Positions 9,046 to 20,744 of a stretch of DNA of 64,000 bases are shown one piece after another (position 1 is the stretch's first letter; every line of letters starts with the position of its first letter). This stretch comes from Euryodendron excelsum (taxonomy: Eukaryota > Streptophyta > Magnoliopsida > Ericales > Pentaphylacaceae). Location of the stretch: contig CM065388.1 in NCBI GenBank assembly GCA_033060915.1, positions 24,641,001 to 24,705,000 of the forward strand, in the 5' to 3' direction. The notes under the pieces were generated by a model. It ran no database searches. It was given only the letters and a program-made list of their open reading frames with translations, and was not told the DNA's origin. Position numbers and translations under genes: made by a program.

Positions 9046-12000
9046 TGTCGCGCCTAGATTTTTCGCACTCAAGGAATGCACACACAAGCGGAAAAAATAT
9101 ATTGTACTCTCTCGTTAGAACTCATCCTTCTAGAAGAATGAATGCGACTAGGATTTAATTGAAAATTGATTTGAATAAAGGGCTTTTGAAAAATATTTGG
9201 AGTCGGCATCTAATTTGATTAAGGTGAGTTAGGTCACCTAAAAACTAAGCATAATCCGAAGACTACACTTAGGGTTTTTGAAAACGATTTTTGAAAATAC
9301 TTCCTCAAGAGAGGGTTTTTAAGAAAATAGGTTGTTTGGCAACCTTTAGAAAATATTTAAGCCCTTATTTGAAAATAACTTCGTTTCGGTCTTTCGAAAA
9401 CAGTGATCTAAGTTCGGAGGTTGGTTATGTGTAAGGAAGACGCACTAAGCCATCACCCTATCCTGCCTTCGCGGTAACTACATCTCTATTCACCCTAGAT
9501 TCACCCAATAAAGTCTTCAATTAATCTATATCCAAAACTATCCACTTTAGAAAAGAATCTTTAAAAGAATGATGCATGATATGCAAGTGCAAGAAAAGAC
9601 TTTGATTTCAAAAATAGACTTGACAAAAAGATTTGATTTTAAAGAGAGATTTGAAAAGAAGACTTGATTTGATATTGAAATGGATTTGAAAAGATAGATT
9701 TGATTTTTAAAGAAAGTTTTAGAGATTGGAAATAGAGATTTGAAAATAGATTTTTGGAATTGGAAAATAGATTATGGAATTGGAACCTTAAAGAGAGCTA
9801 TGGAATTGGAGATTTGAAAGAAAAAAGTAATGACCGCCCCCGTGAGGGTTGCCTACGTATCGTTTTTTAAGAATCGGGTCAGTCGTAGTTCGGACAAGAG
9901 TCTGATAGAAGATAGAAGATTTTGATTTGAAAAAGAGATTTTTTATTTGAAAAAGGGTTTGATTTGAACTTAGAATAGAAGATTGGAAATTGGAATTTGA
10001 AATTGAAAAGGTTGGACTTTGATTTGGAAAGATAGAATTTGGAAGAAGGACGTGAACATGTTTTGGAAAGATTGAGGTTTAGGAAACCTAGACTTAGGAA
10101 GATAGGATTCAGGAAGGCCTTGAGATTTAAGAAAGGTTTGACTTGAATATTGGACTTGGAAGATTAGGGAAATTGGAATTTAGGAAAGGTCCGAATTAGG
10201 AAAGTTTCAAAATAGGAAAGTTCTGTTTTAGGAAAGTTTCATTTTAGGGAAGATTTCGAATTAGAAAAGTTTTCTTTTCAGGAAAGTTTCATTTTAGGGA
10301 AGTTTTGAAATAAGAAAGGTTTTGTTTTATGGAAGTTTTAAAATTGGATAGTTTGGAAGTTGGAATGTTTTAACTTAAGAAAATTTTGAATTTAGAAAGT
10401 TTAGGATTTGAAAAGATTTGAAATTTAGAAAGTTTTCGAAATACTTGAAATTAAGAAAGGTTTGAGTTTAGGAAAGATTTAGAATTTAGAAAGTTTAGTA
10501 TTTAGAGAGTTTTAACTTAAGAAAGTTTTGAATTTAAAAAGTTTTGACTTTTAGAAAGATTTGAAATTTAGAAAGTTTGGAATTTAGAAAGTTGAAATTT
10601 GGAAAGGTGTGGGATTAAGAAAGGTTGGAAATAGGAAAGATTTGGAAGCTTAAAGTTTAAAGAAAGATTTAAATGTTCAAGTTTTGGAAACTTAAGATTT
10701 AGGAAAGTATGAGATTAGGAAGGAGTGGAATAGGAAAGGTTTAGACTAGGAATGATTGAGATTCCTATTTTCTAAAACAAACGATTGGATTTGGTTTCTA
10801 AAAAGAGATGGTTTGATTTTGTTCCCAAAAACGGAGGATTGAATCTAGTTTCCTAAATAGGGAGATTGGATTTTGTTTCCTAAAGGGAAGATTTGATTTG
10901 GCATGGAATTGGAAAGTAAAGTTTTAGAAATCCTAGATTTGGAAGACTATAGTTTCAATGTAGAAAACAGGTTTTGGAAACTTATGATTTGGATGTAGAA
11001 AAGAGATTTTGGAAACTTAGGTTTCGACTCAAGATTGGAAATCATATTTTAGGAAAGAAAATTAGGATTTCGTAATCGTTGGCTCTAGGGCTTGAATTGG
11101 GCTCCAAGGTAAAGAATTTTTGGTAAGTGAATTTTTAAGGAAGAAAATTTTTTTCAAACAGATCATGGAAAGGAGTTTTTAGAAAGTGAACTTTGGGAAA
11201 GAGAGTTTTTGGAAAGGGATTCTTGGAAAGAGTTTTAAAAGAGTTTTGGAAAATAGATTTTGGAAGAGAGTTTTTAGAAAACAATTTTGGAAAGGAGATT
11301 GGAGAAAGTTTTCAAAAAGTGTATTGGAAAAAGGATTTTTAGAAAGAGAGATTTTTGAAAAGAGAGTTTTTAGAAAGTCCATAATAATATCTCACTTTCC
11401 TAAAGTGATTCTAACCATAAGAAGGTTAGAACCACTATAGGATAGTGGTTTTGAAAACAACAATGATTTGAAAATATGGATCATATTGGTCACTTTAAAT
11501 GTAACACTTTCCTAAAGCAATCCTAACTATGGAAAGGCTAGAATCACCCTAGGGTTGTAATTTTGAAAATAGGTTTTGAAGAAGAAAATTTAATGCAAAC
11601 TTTGAAAACAATTTTAATGCAAGTTTTGAAAATAAGTTTGAAAATGAATTTTGGAGGAATGCAAGATCATGATATACACAATGCAAGTTGGGGTCATGAA
11701 CATGTAAGGTTAAAGGCTTCGCCACATAATCAAGGGGGCCGAACCCACGTGTTCTCCAGTTAGACTAAGAGAAAGCCCTCGACACGGTGACCTTCAATAG
11801 CCCAATCCTACACATGGACTGGGAAGTCCCTTGTTTCAAGCATGCAAGAAAGGGGGGGGAAGAAGATGGAGGATTAAAATAGAAGAAAACCTAAGTGGGT
11901 TTGGATAGAGAAGAGAGTGGGGGAAGATGTATAAACGTAAATAGGAAGCCTACCTTGTATCTTCTTATTTTTGCTTGCTTTGCTTCGGTCCTCACTTCGC

Positions 12001-13790
12001 TTTGCGTCAGTCTTCAAGAGTTTGTCTTGATCTTCGGGAGCTTCGGGTTGCAGCACTTGAAGTCTTCAATGGAGGCTTTGGAGGCTAATGTATGAATGTG
12101 TATGAGTGTATGGCGGTATATGAGAGGTAGGGTTTGTATATAGGGGCTAGGATTTAGAGAGATTGCGAGCTCTGTATATTGAAGAGGAAGGTTTTCAGAC
12201 TGAGTTTGCGAACCTTTTTCACAATGGAAGAGGCTCTGTATTTATAGATAAAAGAATGACCTGGCGCCTGTTGTAGTGGCGCCAGGCCATCTTTTGGCTT
12301 GCTGCCACTACTAGTGGTGCCAGCCAATTAGGAAATGTTGAAGGTCGGCAAGCAACGTATCTTCAGGAGATTTGGGCGCCTGTACTAGTGATTACCATGC
12401 AATTTTTAGTCTAGCTTCACTAGGAGTGACTCTGGAAGGTTCAGGAATGATTTGAAAGGGCCGATAATGGCCCAGAAGGCCAGAAAGGGATAATAACCCC
12501 TAAAATAGTGTCTCGGGGGTAATAGACTTGAAAAATGGTGACGAGATGTGTTAGAGTGCTTAACCAGGTCATTAGGGGCAAAACGGTTGATCGGGCCGAA
12601 AAGCTGTCGGGATGGACTCAGAATATCCCGGAAGAAGACTCGAGGTTTGGAAACATTACTCAAAATGTCCCAGGAGGCTACCGGTTTGATACCCAGAGCT
12701 GGTGTGGTTAGAAAAGGAAACCGGCCCACTAGGGGCAAAACGGTCATTTTACACCGGGTATGCCAAAATTGAGTCGGAATGATCCGAAATGATAATGGAA
12801 GGTCGAGAATACTATAAGAAGCATTCTTAGAAGGTTACTGGTTTGATACCCAGAGTTGGTGTGGTTCCCGGGGTGCTCGGATGCCTAGGAGAAAAATGGT
12901 CATCTTGACTAGAATGTCAGAAATTGGCCCGAAATTGACTAGTAGGCACCTAACCATGCCAGATTGTCTTTAAGACAATCTTGGAAAGGTGGACTTATTG
13001 TTCTGAGGATTTAGGTATGTTATTGAGAAACGTGCCGGAAATGGCCCTAGGGGCAATTTAGTCATTTTTCACCGAAGTGGGCTAGCAGGCACCGGTGTTA
13101 GCCTAGGTTTTGAGTATTTCTGTCACTCTAACAACTGTCTCATGATATAGGGGTTTGCCGGCAATTCCTTATATTCACCTGTTTACGAGTGTTTCCGCCA
13201 CTCTAGCGGTTGTGATGTTTACGAGTATTTCCGTTACCCTAACGGGTCTCGATCATTCCAGAGACTACCTAATCTCTGGAAGTTGTTAGGTAGACTTAGT
13301 GCCTAAGGAATCAACTTTCTCAGAAGGCGTGCCAAAATGGACATTGCTTCATTGGCAGGCTAGTAGTACCAAAGGTGGACCGTTCTACCATCTAGGGGAC
13401 TTGGGGTCTTGTCCCAGTCGACGGGTTTGAAAGGACTTACCGTTCCGAAGAGTTCTCTCGAAAATGTGCTTGAGATGATGGACTTACTGCCTTAAGGAAT
13501 TAACTTTCTCGAGGGACGTGCCATAGTGGATTTGGAATTGGATTGGAATGGGACTCGAAAAGGGGACTTACTGTCTTCGAGAAGATATGCCCATTAGAAT
13601 TGGACCGAACAATGCCCCCAAGGGCATTTTGGTCATTTTGCTTTTATTTGGACCCAATGGGCCCGCGAAGCGATTGATTGACGGGATTAGACTTGAAAAA
13701 TTGAGTTAACTCAGAATATGTCCATATTGACTTGAATACAAGTTTGGACAAACTGGAGACTGCTGAGTGGGCAAAAATAGGGTGCTTACA
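9046..13790 (-). repeat. E2 3' LTR (4,745 bp)
   Basis: A complete LTR on the minus strand, TGTCGCGCC at its left edge and GGTGCTTACA at its right edge. It is immediately followed by a PPT in minus orientation, which marks it as the 3' LTR of an element extending to the right. It holds the low-complexity array (about 9590-11560), the GGATACG block (9831-9861), the leader with a splice donor, the TATA box (12239-12246) and the GGCGCC cluster (12261-12322). It has no target-site copy next to 13791 because internal sequence follows. Confidence 0.88.
12239..12246 (-). promoter_or_regulatory. TATA box of E2 3' LTR
   Basis: TATAAATA on the minus strand, flanked upstream by the GGCGCCACT inverted-repeat cluster as in the other LTRs. 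Confidence 0.72.
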
Positions 13791-13808
13791 GCTGCCCCTC
13801 TTTTTCTG
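13791..13808 (-). promoter_or_regulatory. E2 polypurine tract
   Basis: On the minus strand, cagaaaaagaggggcagc abuts the LTR start TGTAAGCACC. The same tract precedes the E3 3' LTR at 35605-35621. It would prime plus-strand DNA synthesis. Confidence 0.85.
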
Positions 13809-14224
13809 TCTTTGCTTGACAAAGATAGAAAACAATAGAGTAAGAGTCCCATGTTGACCGTGAGGTGGTCGGAGGGACGAAATTTGGAAATTTTTGAAAA
13901 CGACAGTTTGAAAATGGATATTGGGCCCAAAAAGCCTTTGAAATCGAGTTTTGGCAGGAAAAAGGGCAAAACTGCCTAGAATTTGAAACTAGCGCCATTG
14001 CTTTGGTAGAATTGGCTTGTAGTGGCGCCAGGCTTGGGATCAAAACCAGCAAACTGCTAGTTCAGTATTCTCGCAGAAGTTGAAGAGTTTTTGGAAAATA
14101 GAGAGTCTTTGTGTGGAAATCGACTTAGACATTGAAGGAGCGCCTCTTAGGGACCACGGGGGATTACTAGAAATAGGCCGGAAAAGTCACCGAAAAAGAA
14201 GATTTCGCCGGAGAACTCCAAGAG
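13809..14224 (+). other. Leader exon and promoter region of the E2 antisense gene
   Basis: Non-coding in E2 but strongly similar to the matching stretch on the minus strand of E3 (35198-35604). It has an AGTGGCGCCA motif (14021-14030) like those in the LTR promoter, and ends in gaactccaagag/gtgagt, a near-consensus splice donor at 14225. I infer that transcription of the antisense gene starts here. No clear TATA box was found. Confidence 0.5.
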
Positions 14225-15174
14225 GTGAGTTTTTTATTTTATGTTGATTTTGATGTGTAGAATTCTGTTTGTGCCATGTGAACAGTGGAAATTGATATTT
14301 TGATATATTTTGGACACTGAGATGAAATTATTTTTGGATTTTGGTGCTTTTTTGAATGAATATGAGTGATTTTTCATGATTATGTGAAGGGGGTTTCTAC
14401 AGGAATTGGGGGTTTCTCCATACAGCTTTGGGCATTGAGCTTTTCGGCTAGATTTTTATACAGTGTGCCCTAGAAAAATGTGTTTAACAATCGTGTGAAG
14501 TTTCGTATTTTTTAACAAAATTTTGAATTTTTGATTTTTAAAAAAATAGAAAAATAGCAAAAATTAAGAAAATTGAGAAAGTGATAAAATTAATAGAGTT
14601 TGAAATTTTGAAAAATGTAGGAAATTTTAGAAAACATTTGAAATGATTTTGAGAAATTTTAGGATAACTTTGAAAACCATTGATTTGTTGGAAAATAAAA
14701 CAAGTTTTTTGAAAAGTATGAAAATTTGAAAAGTGTGCGCGGGTGTTGATGCTATGTGATTGTGATGTTATAGAGTGCATGGTTTTTGTTTTGTGTTGAT
14801 GTCGTGGGTGTTGAAGGGACCATTTTTAAATAAAATTCTCCCAAAATTTTTAGAAATCAAGGAAAGAGTTGGAAAAGATTTTGAAATAAAATCTTTCTGA
14901 AGGAAAAAGACAGAAAACCCTTGAGATTTGACTTGAAGTTGGAAAATCAAAATATATAGGAAATTCATTTTGACTTGGAGTTTTAAAATCAAAATGTGTA
15001 GGAAATTCATTTTGACTTATCTCTTGAAATCTTTTTATTATTTGTTTTTTTTTTGTTCGTTTTTATTATTTATTTATTTATTTTATTATTTTTTTCTTTG
15101 TTTCTCTTTCCTCCTTTTCTTACTTCTCATAAGTTAGACTTACCTTATGTTGATATTCTTACCTCGATCTTCAG
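14225..15174 (+). other. Putative first intron of the E2 antisense gene
   Basis: Starts GTGAGT and ends in a long T-rich tract (about 15035-15120) and cttcag, one base before the ATG at 15176. It is AT-rich with no coding signal. The donor and following bases (gttgattttga, gtagaattc) are conserved in E3 on the opposite strand. Confidence 0.5.
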
Positions 15175-15175
15175 G

Positions 15176-16024
15176 ATGGCGGACTTGATTTTGAGTTGAC
15201 TGAGAGCTTGGCATGACAGTTATCCTCTAAATGAACATGATATCTTTTGCTGGTCCTTTGGTCGAGTGCCTTCACTCCTGTCAGTGCAGCTTATTCCCGA
15301 GTTCATGGAGGCAGTGGCTCCCTTTAAGCAGCCTGGCTTATCTCTCTTCTGTTTCGGGGAGTGCGAGCTTACCCCTACTCCTCGTGAGTATGGTTTCTTT
15401 CTTGGTTTCCAAGATGATTCTGCCAACATCATAGGACCCATCTTTCCTGACGGTTGTATTACAGTGATCTCATCCCAGCTTGGACTTCAGCATGTGGTTC
15501 TTTCGTCTTCCTCTCTACCCCAGTTTCCGTACGTTCCAGCAGAGTTCCTCTTTTCCAGCTTTGAATTCACCATGGGTATGCAAGCCCACTCAGGTGATAG
15601 GCATACTTCCCAGGACTAGTTTATTTCTCGCATGGTTGCTCTAACCTTGCTTTTTCTGAACTACTTGATGTTCCGTGAGGAGATGATTTAGCTGACTGCC
15701 GATTATGTGCATTACTGGCCTAAATTCGTAAGGGGCATTCCTATCTTCCCATGGTTGTAGGGGAGACCTTAGTGAGCCTTACTAGATTCTAGCAGACTGT
15801 TGATGCTCATTTCCAGGGATGCGTCACTCTCTTCCAGCTTTAAGCAATTGGGCACTTATTTGTTACTCCTCTATTCCAACATACATGGTATCCTGAGTTC
15901 GACCATATACGTTCCTTGGCGAGATCTTAGAGAGCCATGGCGGATGATGGGAGGTTTTCGGGGACCGCTGCAACCTGGGTTGACTACCTTCGGAGCATAA
16001 GGTCGAGTACAGTCAAGTGGTATT
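15176..16024 (+). pseudogene. Antisense gene of E2, DUF7745-like, 5' part
   Basis: The gene is encoded opposite to gag/pol of E2. The frame from the ATG at 15176 has one early TGA/TAG-type stop, then is open to 15619 and reads SFGRVPSLLSVQLIPEFM, LFCFGECELTPTPREYGFFL and FPYVPAEFL. The pattern of a hydrophobic core followed by E-L-T-P-T-x-x-E-Y fits the DUF7745/plant-mobile-domain-related proteins carried by plant Gypsy elements. After 15619 the homology continues through several stops and frameshifts (QTVDAHFQGC-like, then a W-x-Y-L-R-S-I-R-like stretch) to 16024, where E3 is inserted. The family assignment is from memory of its motif pattern. The role is unknown. Confidence 0.55.
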
Positions 16025-19000
16025 TCTAAACACTCCATTTTTGACTGCTCAGCAGTCTACAGTCTGTCCAGACTTGTATTCAAGTCAATGTGGGCACATT
16101 CTGAGTCAAATCAACTTTCCAAGTCTAATCCCGTCAATTAAACCACTTCGCGGGCCTAGAGGGCCCAAATAGAAGCAAAATGAATAAAATGCCCTTGGGG
16201 GTAATGTTCAGTCCAATTCTAACAGGCACATCTTTCCGAAGACGATAAGTCCCCTTTCCAATTCCAATTAAATTTAGCACACCTTTTGAGAAAGTTGATC
16301 CCTCAAGGTGGTAAGACCCTCCAATCCGGAACATTTCCAAATGAACTCTTTGGAATGGTAAGTCCCTTCAAACCCATCGACCGGGACGAGACCCAAAGTC
16401 CCCAAGATAGTAGAACAGTCCACCTTTGGCGCCTGCTAGCCCGTCAATGTAAAAATGTCTATTTTGGCACTCCTTTTGAGAAAGTTGACTCCTCAGGCGC
16501 TAAGTCCATTTAGTAGCTTCCTGAGATCAGGCAGTCTTGGAAATAATTGCGAACCGTTAGAGTAGTGGAAGTACTCATAAACATCGCAACCGTAAGAGTA
16601 GCGGAAGTACTCGTAAACAGGTCGATATAGGGAATTGCCAACAAACCCCTGTATCACAGGACCACCGTCAGAGTAGTGGAAACACTCAAAACCCATGTCA
16701 ACACCGGTACGTGCTAGCCCACTTCGGCGAAAAATGACCAAACTGCCCCTATGGCCATTTTTGGCATGTTTCTCGAGAAAGTACCTAAGTCCTCAGAACG
16801 GTAAGTCCACCCTTCTAAGATTGTCCTAGAAATGATCTAGCATGATTAGGTGTCTTCTAGTGAGTTTTGGGTCAATTTTGAGACTTTCCAATCAAGATGA
16901 CCATTTTGCCCCTAGGCATTCGAACGCCCCGGGAACCACACCGGCTCTGGATATCAAACCGGTAACCTCCCAAGAATGCCTTTTATAGTATTCCCGACCT
17001 TCCTTTATCTTTCTGGATCATTCCGAGTCAATTTTGGCAAACCCGGTTTGAAATGACCGTTTTGCCCTTAGTGGGCCGATCGCCTTTTCCGACCACACCA
17101 GCTTTGGGTATCAAACCGGTAACCTCCTGAGACGTTCCAAATAATGTTTTCAAACCTTGAGTCTTTTTCTGGGACATTCTGAGTCCATCCTGGTAGTTTT
17201 CCGATTCAGTTGACTGTTTTGTCCTTAATGGCCCGGTCAACCCTTCCAACACATCTTGTCATCCTTTTTCAAGTCCATTACCCTCGGGGACCCTATTTTG
17301 AGGGTTCCTATCCCTTTTCGGCTTTTCGGGCCATTCTCGATCTCTTAAATCTTTCTTGAACCTTCTGGAGCCACTCCTAGTGAAGCTAGACTACAAATTT
17401 CATGGTAGTCACCAGTACAAGCGCCCAAATCTTCTGAAGATACGTTGCTTGCCGACCTTAAAACTTTCGTAATTGGCTAGCACCACTAGTAGTGGCACCA
17501 GAAGGTTTTTTGGCCTAGCGCCACTGCAACAGGCTCCAAGTCATTCGTTTCTTTATAAATACAGAGCCTCTTCCAGCATGAAAGAGGTCCGCAAACTCAG
17601 TCTGAAAACCCTACTTTTCGATACACAAAGCTCGTAGCCTCTTTAAACCCTAGTCTCCTTATGTTCTCTAAACCCTAGCCTCCATACACAAACCCTAGCC
17701 TCTTATACACTCATACACACTCTCATACACTCATACATTAGCCTCCAAAGCCTCCATAGAAGACTTGAAGTGCTGTAACCTGAAGCTATTAAAGATCAAG
17801 ACAACCTCTAGAAGATCAAGATGAAGACTGAAGTGAAGACCGAAGCAAAGCAAGAAAAGCAAAGTGCGCAAAGCAAAGCAAAATAAACAAGACACAAGGT
17901 AGGCTTTCTCTTTAAGTTTACACATCTTCCCTCTCTCTTCACTCTCCTAACCCACTTGGATTTTCTTCTATTTTAATCTCCCATCTTCTTCCCCTCTTTC
18001 TTGCATGCTTGAAACAAGGGACTTCTCGGTCCGTGTGTAGGATTAGGCTATTGGAGGGTCACCGTGTCAAGGGATTTCTTTTAGTCTAACTGGAGACCAC
18101 GTGGGTCCGGCTGCCTTGATTATGTTGTCAAGCCTTTAACCTTGTATGTTCACGACCCCAACTTGCATTGTGCATATCATGATCTTGTATTCTTCCAAAA
18201 TTTGTTTTCAAACTTGTTTTCAAAACTTGTAGCAAAATTTTCTTTTTCAAAACTTGTTTTCAAAATCACAATCCTAGGGTGATTCTAGCCTTTTCATGGT
18301 TAGGGTTGCTTTAGGAAAGTGTTACATTTAAAGTGACCAATACTGTCCATGTTTTCAAATCCTCGTTGTTTTCAAAACCATTATCTTAAAGTGGATCTAA
18401 TCTTCTTATGGTTAGAATCGCTTTAGGAAAGTGAGATATTTTATATACTTTCTAAAAACTCTCTTTTCAAATCTCCCCCTCCAAAAATCTATTTTCCAAT
18501 ACACTTTCTAAAAATTCTCTCCAATCTCCTTTTCAAAATTGTTTTCAAAAACTCCCTTCAAAAATCTATTTTTTAAAAACTCTTTTTCAAACTCCTTTCC
18601 AAAACACTCTCCTCAAAGTTCACTTTCTAAAAACGCTCCTTAAGTTTCTTTCCTAAACAACTCTTTCCAAAAATCTCTTTCCAAAAACTCTCTCAAAGTG
18701 TTGTTTTCCAAAAAATCTTTCCAAAAACTCCCTCTTCAAAATTCATTTTCTAAAAACTCATTTTTAGGATCTCTTTCGAAAAATCTCTCTTTCTAAAAAC
18801 TCACTTTTCAAAAATCTCTTTTTTTAGAGACCAAGTCAAACCCTAGAGCGAACGATTAGGAAACCTTAACTTCTTTTCTTAAAACATGTTTTCCAATATT
18901 GCCTTAAAACCTAGGTTTTCAAAATCTATTTTTTACATCAAAACTATAGACTTCGAAATCTAGGGTTTCTAAAACTTCCCTTTCCAAATCCATGCCAAAT

Positions 19001-20723
19001 CCAATCTTCCCTTTTGAAAACCAAATCCAACCTCCCGTTTAGGGAACTAGATCCTAACCTCCGTTTTTGGAAACAAAATCAAAACATCTCTTTTTAGAAA
19101 CAAAATCCAATCCCTTGTTTTAGAAAATAGAAATCTCAATCCTTCCTAGTCTAAACCTTTCCTAATTCACTCTTTCCTAATCTCATATCTTCCTAAACCA
19201 TAGGTCTCCAAAACTTAAACTTTTAAATCTTTCCTTAAACTTTAAGCTTCCAAAGCTTTCCTAATTTCATCCCTTTTCAAATTTCAACTTTCTAAATCTA
19301 AGTCTTCAAATCTTTCTTAAACTCAAACCTTTCCTAATTTCAAGAATTTCTAACACTCAAATTCAAATCTTTCCAAAATTCTAAACCTTCTTAAGTTAAA
19401 ACTTTCTAAATCCAAATCTTTCTAAAATTCTAAACTTTCCAAAACTTCAAATTTTCCCAAATCTAAAACTTACTGAGCTCAAAACTTTCTTACTTTCAAA
19501 ATTTCCCTATTTCAAAACATTCTAAATTCAAAACTTTTCAATTCCAAAACTTTTATCAAGATGAAACCTTTCCTAATTTGAAACTTTCCTAAATTGAAAC
19601 TTTCCTAAAATGAAACTTTCCTAATTCAAACCTTTCCTAAATCCAATCCTTCCTTAATCTTCCAAGTCCAACATTCGAGTCAAGTCTTTCTTAATCTCAT
19701 GTCCTTTCTAAATCTTATTTTTCCTAAGTCTAGGTTTCCTAAACCTCAATCTTTCCAAAAACAAGTCCAAATCTTTTTTCCAAGTTCTATCTTTCCAAAT
19801 CAAAGTCTAATATTTTCAATTCCAAATTCCAATTTCCAATCCTTTATTCTAAATTCAAATCAAATCCAAATTCCGATTCAACTCCTTTTTCAAATCAAAT
19901 CTTCTATCTTCTGTCGGACTCTTGTCTGAACTATGACTGACCTGATTTCTAAAAAAAGGATACATAGGCAACCCTCATGGGTGCGGTCACAACCTTTTTC
20001 AAACTTCTATTTCCACAACCTTTTTCAAATCTCTAATTCCATAACTGCTTTCCAATTTCCAATTCCATGTTCTATTTCCAACTTCCAATTTTAAAAATCT
20101 ATTTTCAATCCTTAATTTCAATTTCCAAACTTTCTTTCCAATTTCAAACTTCAAATCTATTTCCAAATCTATTTTTCAACTATCTTTTCTTGCACTTGCA
20201 TATCATGCATCATGTCTTTTCAAAATTTTTTTTCTAAAGTGGATAGGATTGGACATTTGTTAGTTGAAGACTCTCATAGGTGAATCTAGGGTGAATAGAC
20301 ATGTAGGTACTGCAAGGGCGGGGTATGGTGATGGCTTAGTGCGTCTTCCCTACACGTAACCAACCTCTGAACCTAGGATCAATGTTTTCAAAGACCAAAA
20401 TAGAGTTTATTTTCAAAAAGGGCTTTAAATATTTTCCAAAGGTTGCTAAACAACCTGTTTTCTTAAAAACCCTCTCTTAAGGTAGTATTTTCAAAAACCC
20501 TAAGTGTGATCCTCTGATTGTGCTTAGTTTTTAGGTGACCTAACTCACCTTAATCAAGTTAGGTGGCGACTCCAAATATTTTTCAATAGCCCTTTATTCA
20601 AATCTATTTTCAATTCAAACCTAGTTGCACTCATTCTTCTATGAGGATGAGTTCTAATGAGAGAGTACAGTATTTTTCCCGCTTGTGTGTGTATTCCTTG
20701 AGTGCAAAAAATCTGGCACGACA
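16025..20723 (+). repeat. E3 5' LTR (4,699 bp)
   Basis: A complete plus-strand LTR, from TCTAAACACTCC (mutated from TGTAAGCACCCC) to CACGACA, followed by a PBS. The target-site copy GTATT precedes it (16020-16024) and recurs at 42321-42325. It is more similar to the LTR at 37572-42320 than to the one beginning at 35622; both former LTRs lack the same stretch near the GGCGCC cluster. The low-complexity array spans about 18300-20230 and the GGATAC block 19958-19993. Confidence 0.87.
17554..17561 (+). promoter_or_regulatory. TATA box of E3 5' LTR
   Basis: TATAAATA, followed by agagcctcttcc and the conserved leader. Four AAACCCTA-type boxes follow between about 17605 and 17700. The splice-donor-like AAG/GTAGGC is at 17899. 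Confidence 0.72.
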
Positions 20724-20725
20724 TT

Positions 20726-20744
20726 TGGCGACTCCACTGGGGAC
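20726..20744 (+). promoter_or_regulatory. E3 primer-binding site
   Basis: The sequence tggcgactccactggggac differs from the E1 PBS by one G-to-A change in a former CpG. It lies two bases after the LTR end. The leader following it is cut at 20796 by an inserted LTR. Confidence 0.85.

Noticed and set aside
11186..11440. Open frame with repeated Lys/Phe/Trp-rich peptide, and similar frames at 1284-1493, 1650-1880, 11179-11382, 21564-21842 and 23037-23288
   Set aside because: They fall in the degenerate low-complexity array of the LTRs, occur in several frames on both strands and are not conserved between copies.
12406..12772. Frames such as 12406-12747, 12548-12772, 17028-17252, 24605-24946, 38455-38814 and 54093-54329 that encode similar peptides in several LTRs
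   Set aside because: The similarity is due to the shared LTR DNA. Frames shift, appear on both strands and have no conserved start or domain, so I treat them as U3 sequence and not genes.
13786..14052. Minus-strand open frames around 13644-14052
   Set aside because: They overlap the LTR/PPT junction and the antisense leader, differ in frame and have no homologue in E3.
17605..17700. Interstitial telomere repeats (AAACCCTA)
   Set aside because: Copies are spaced and embedded in leader sequence, not tandem CCCTAAA arrays, so they are reported only as telo-box-like motifs.
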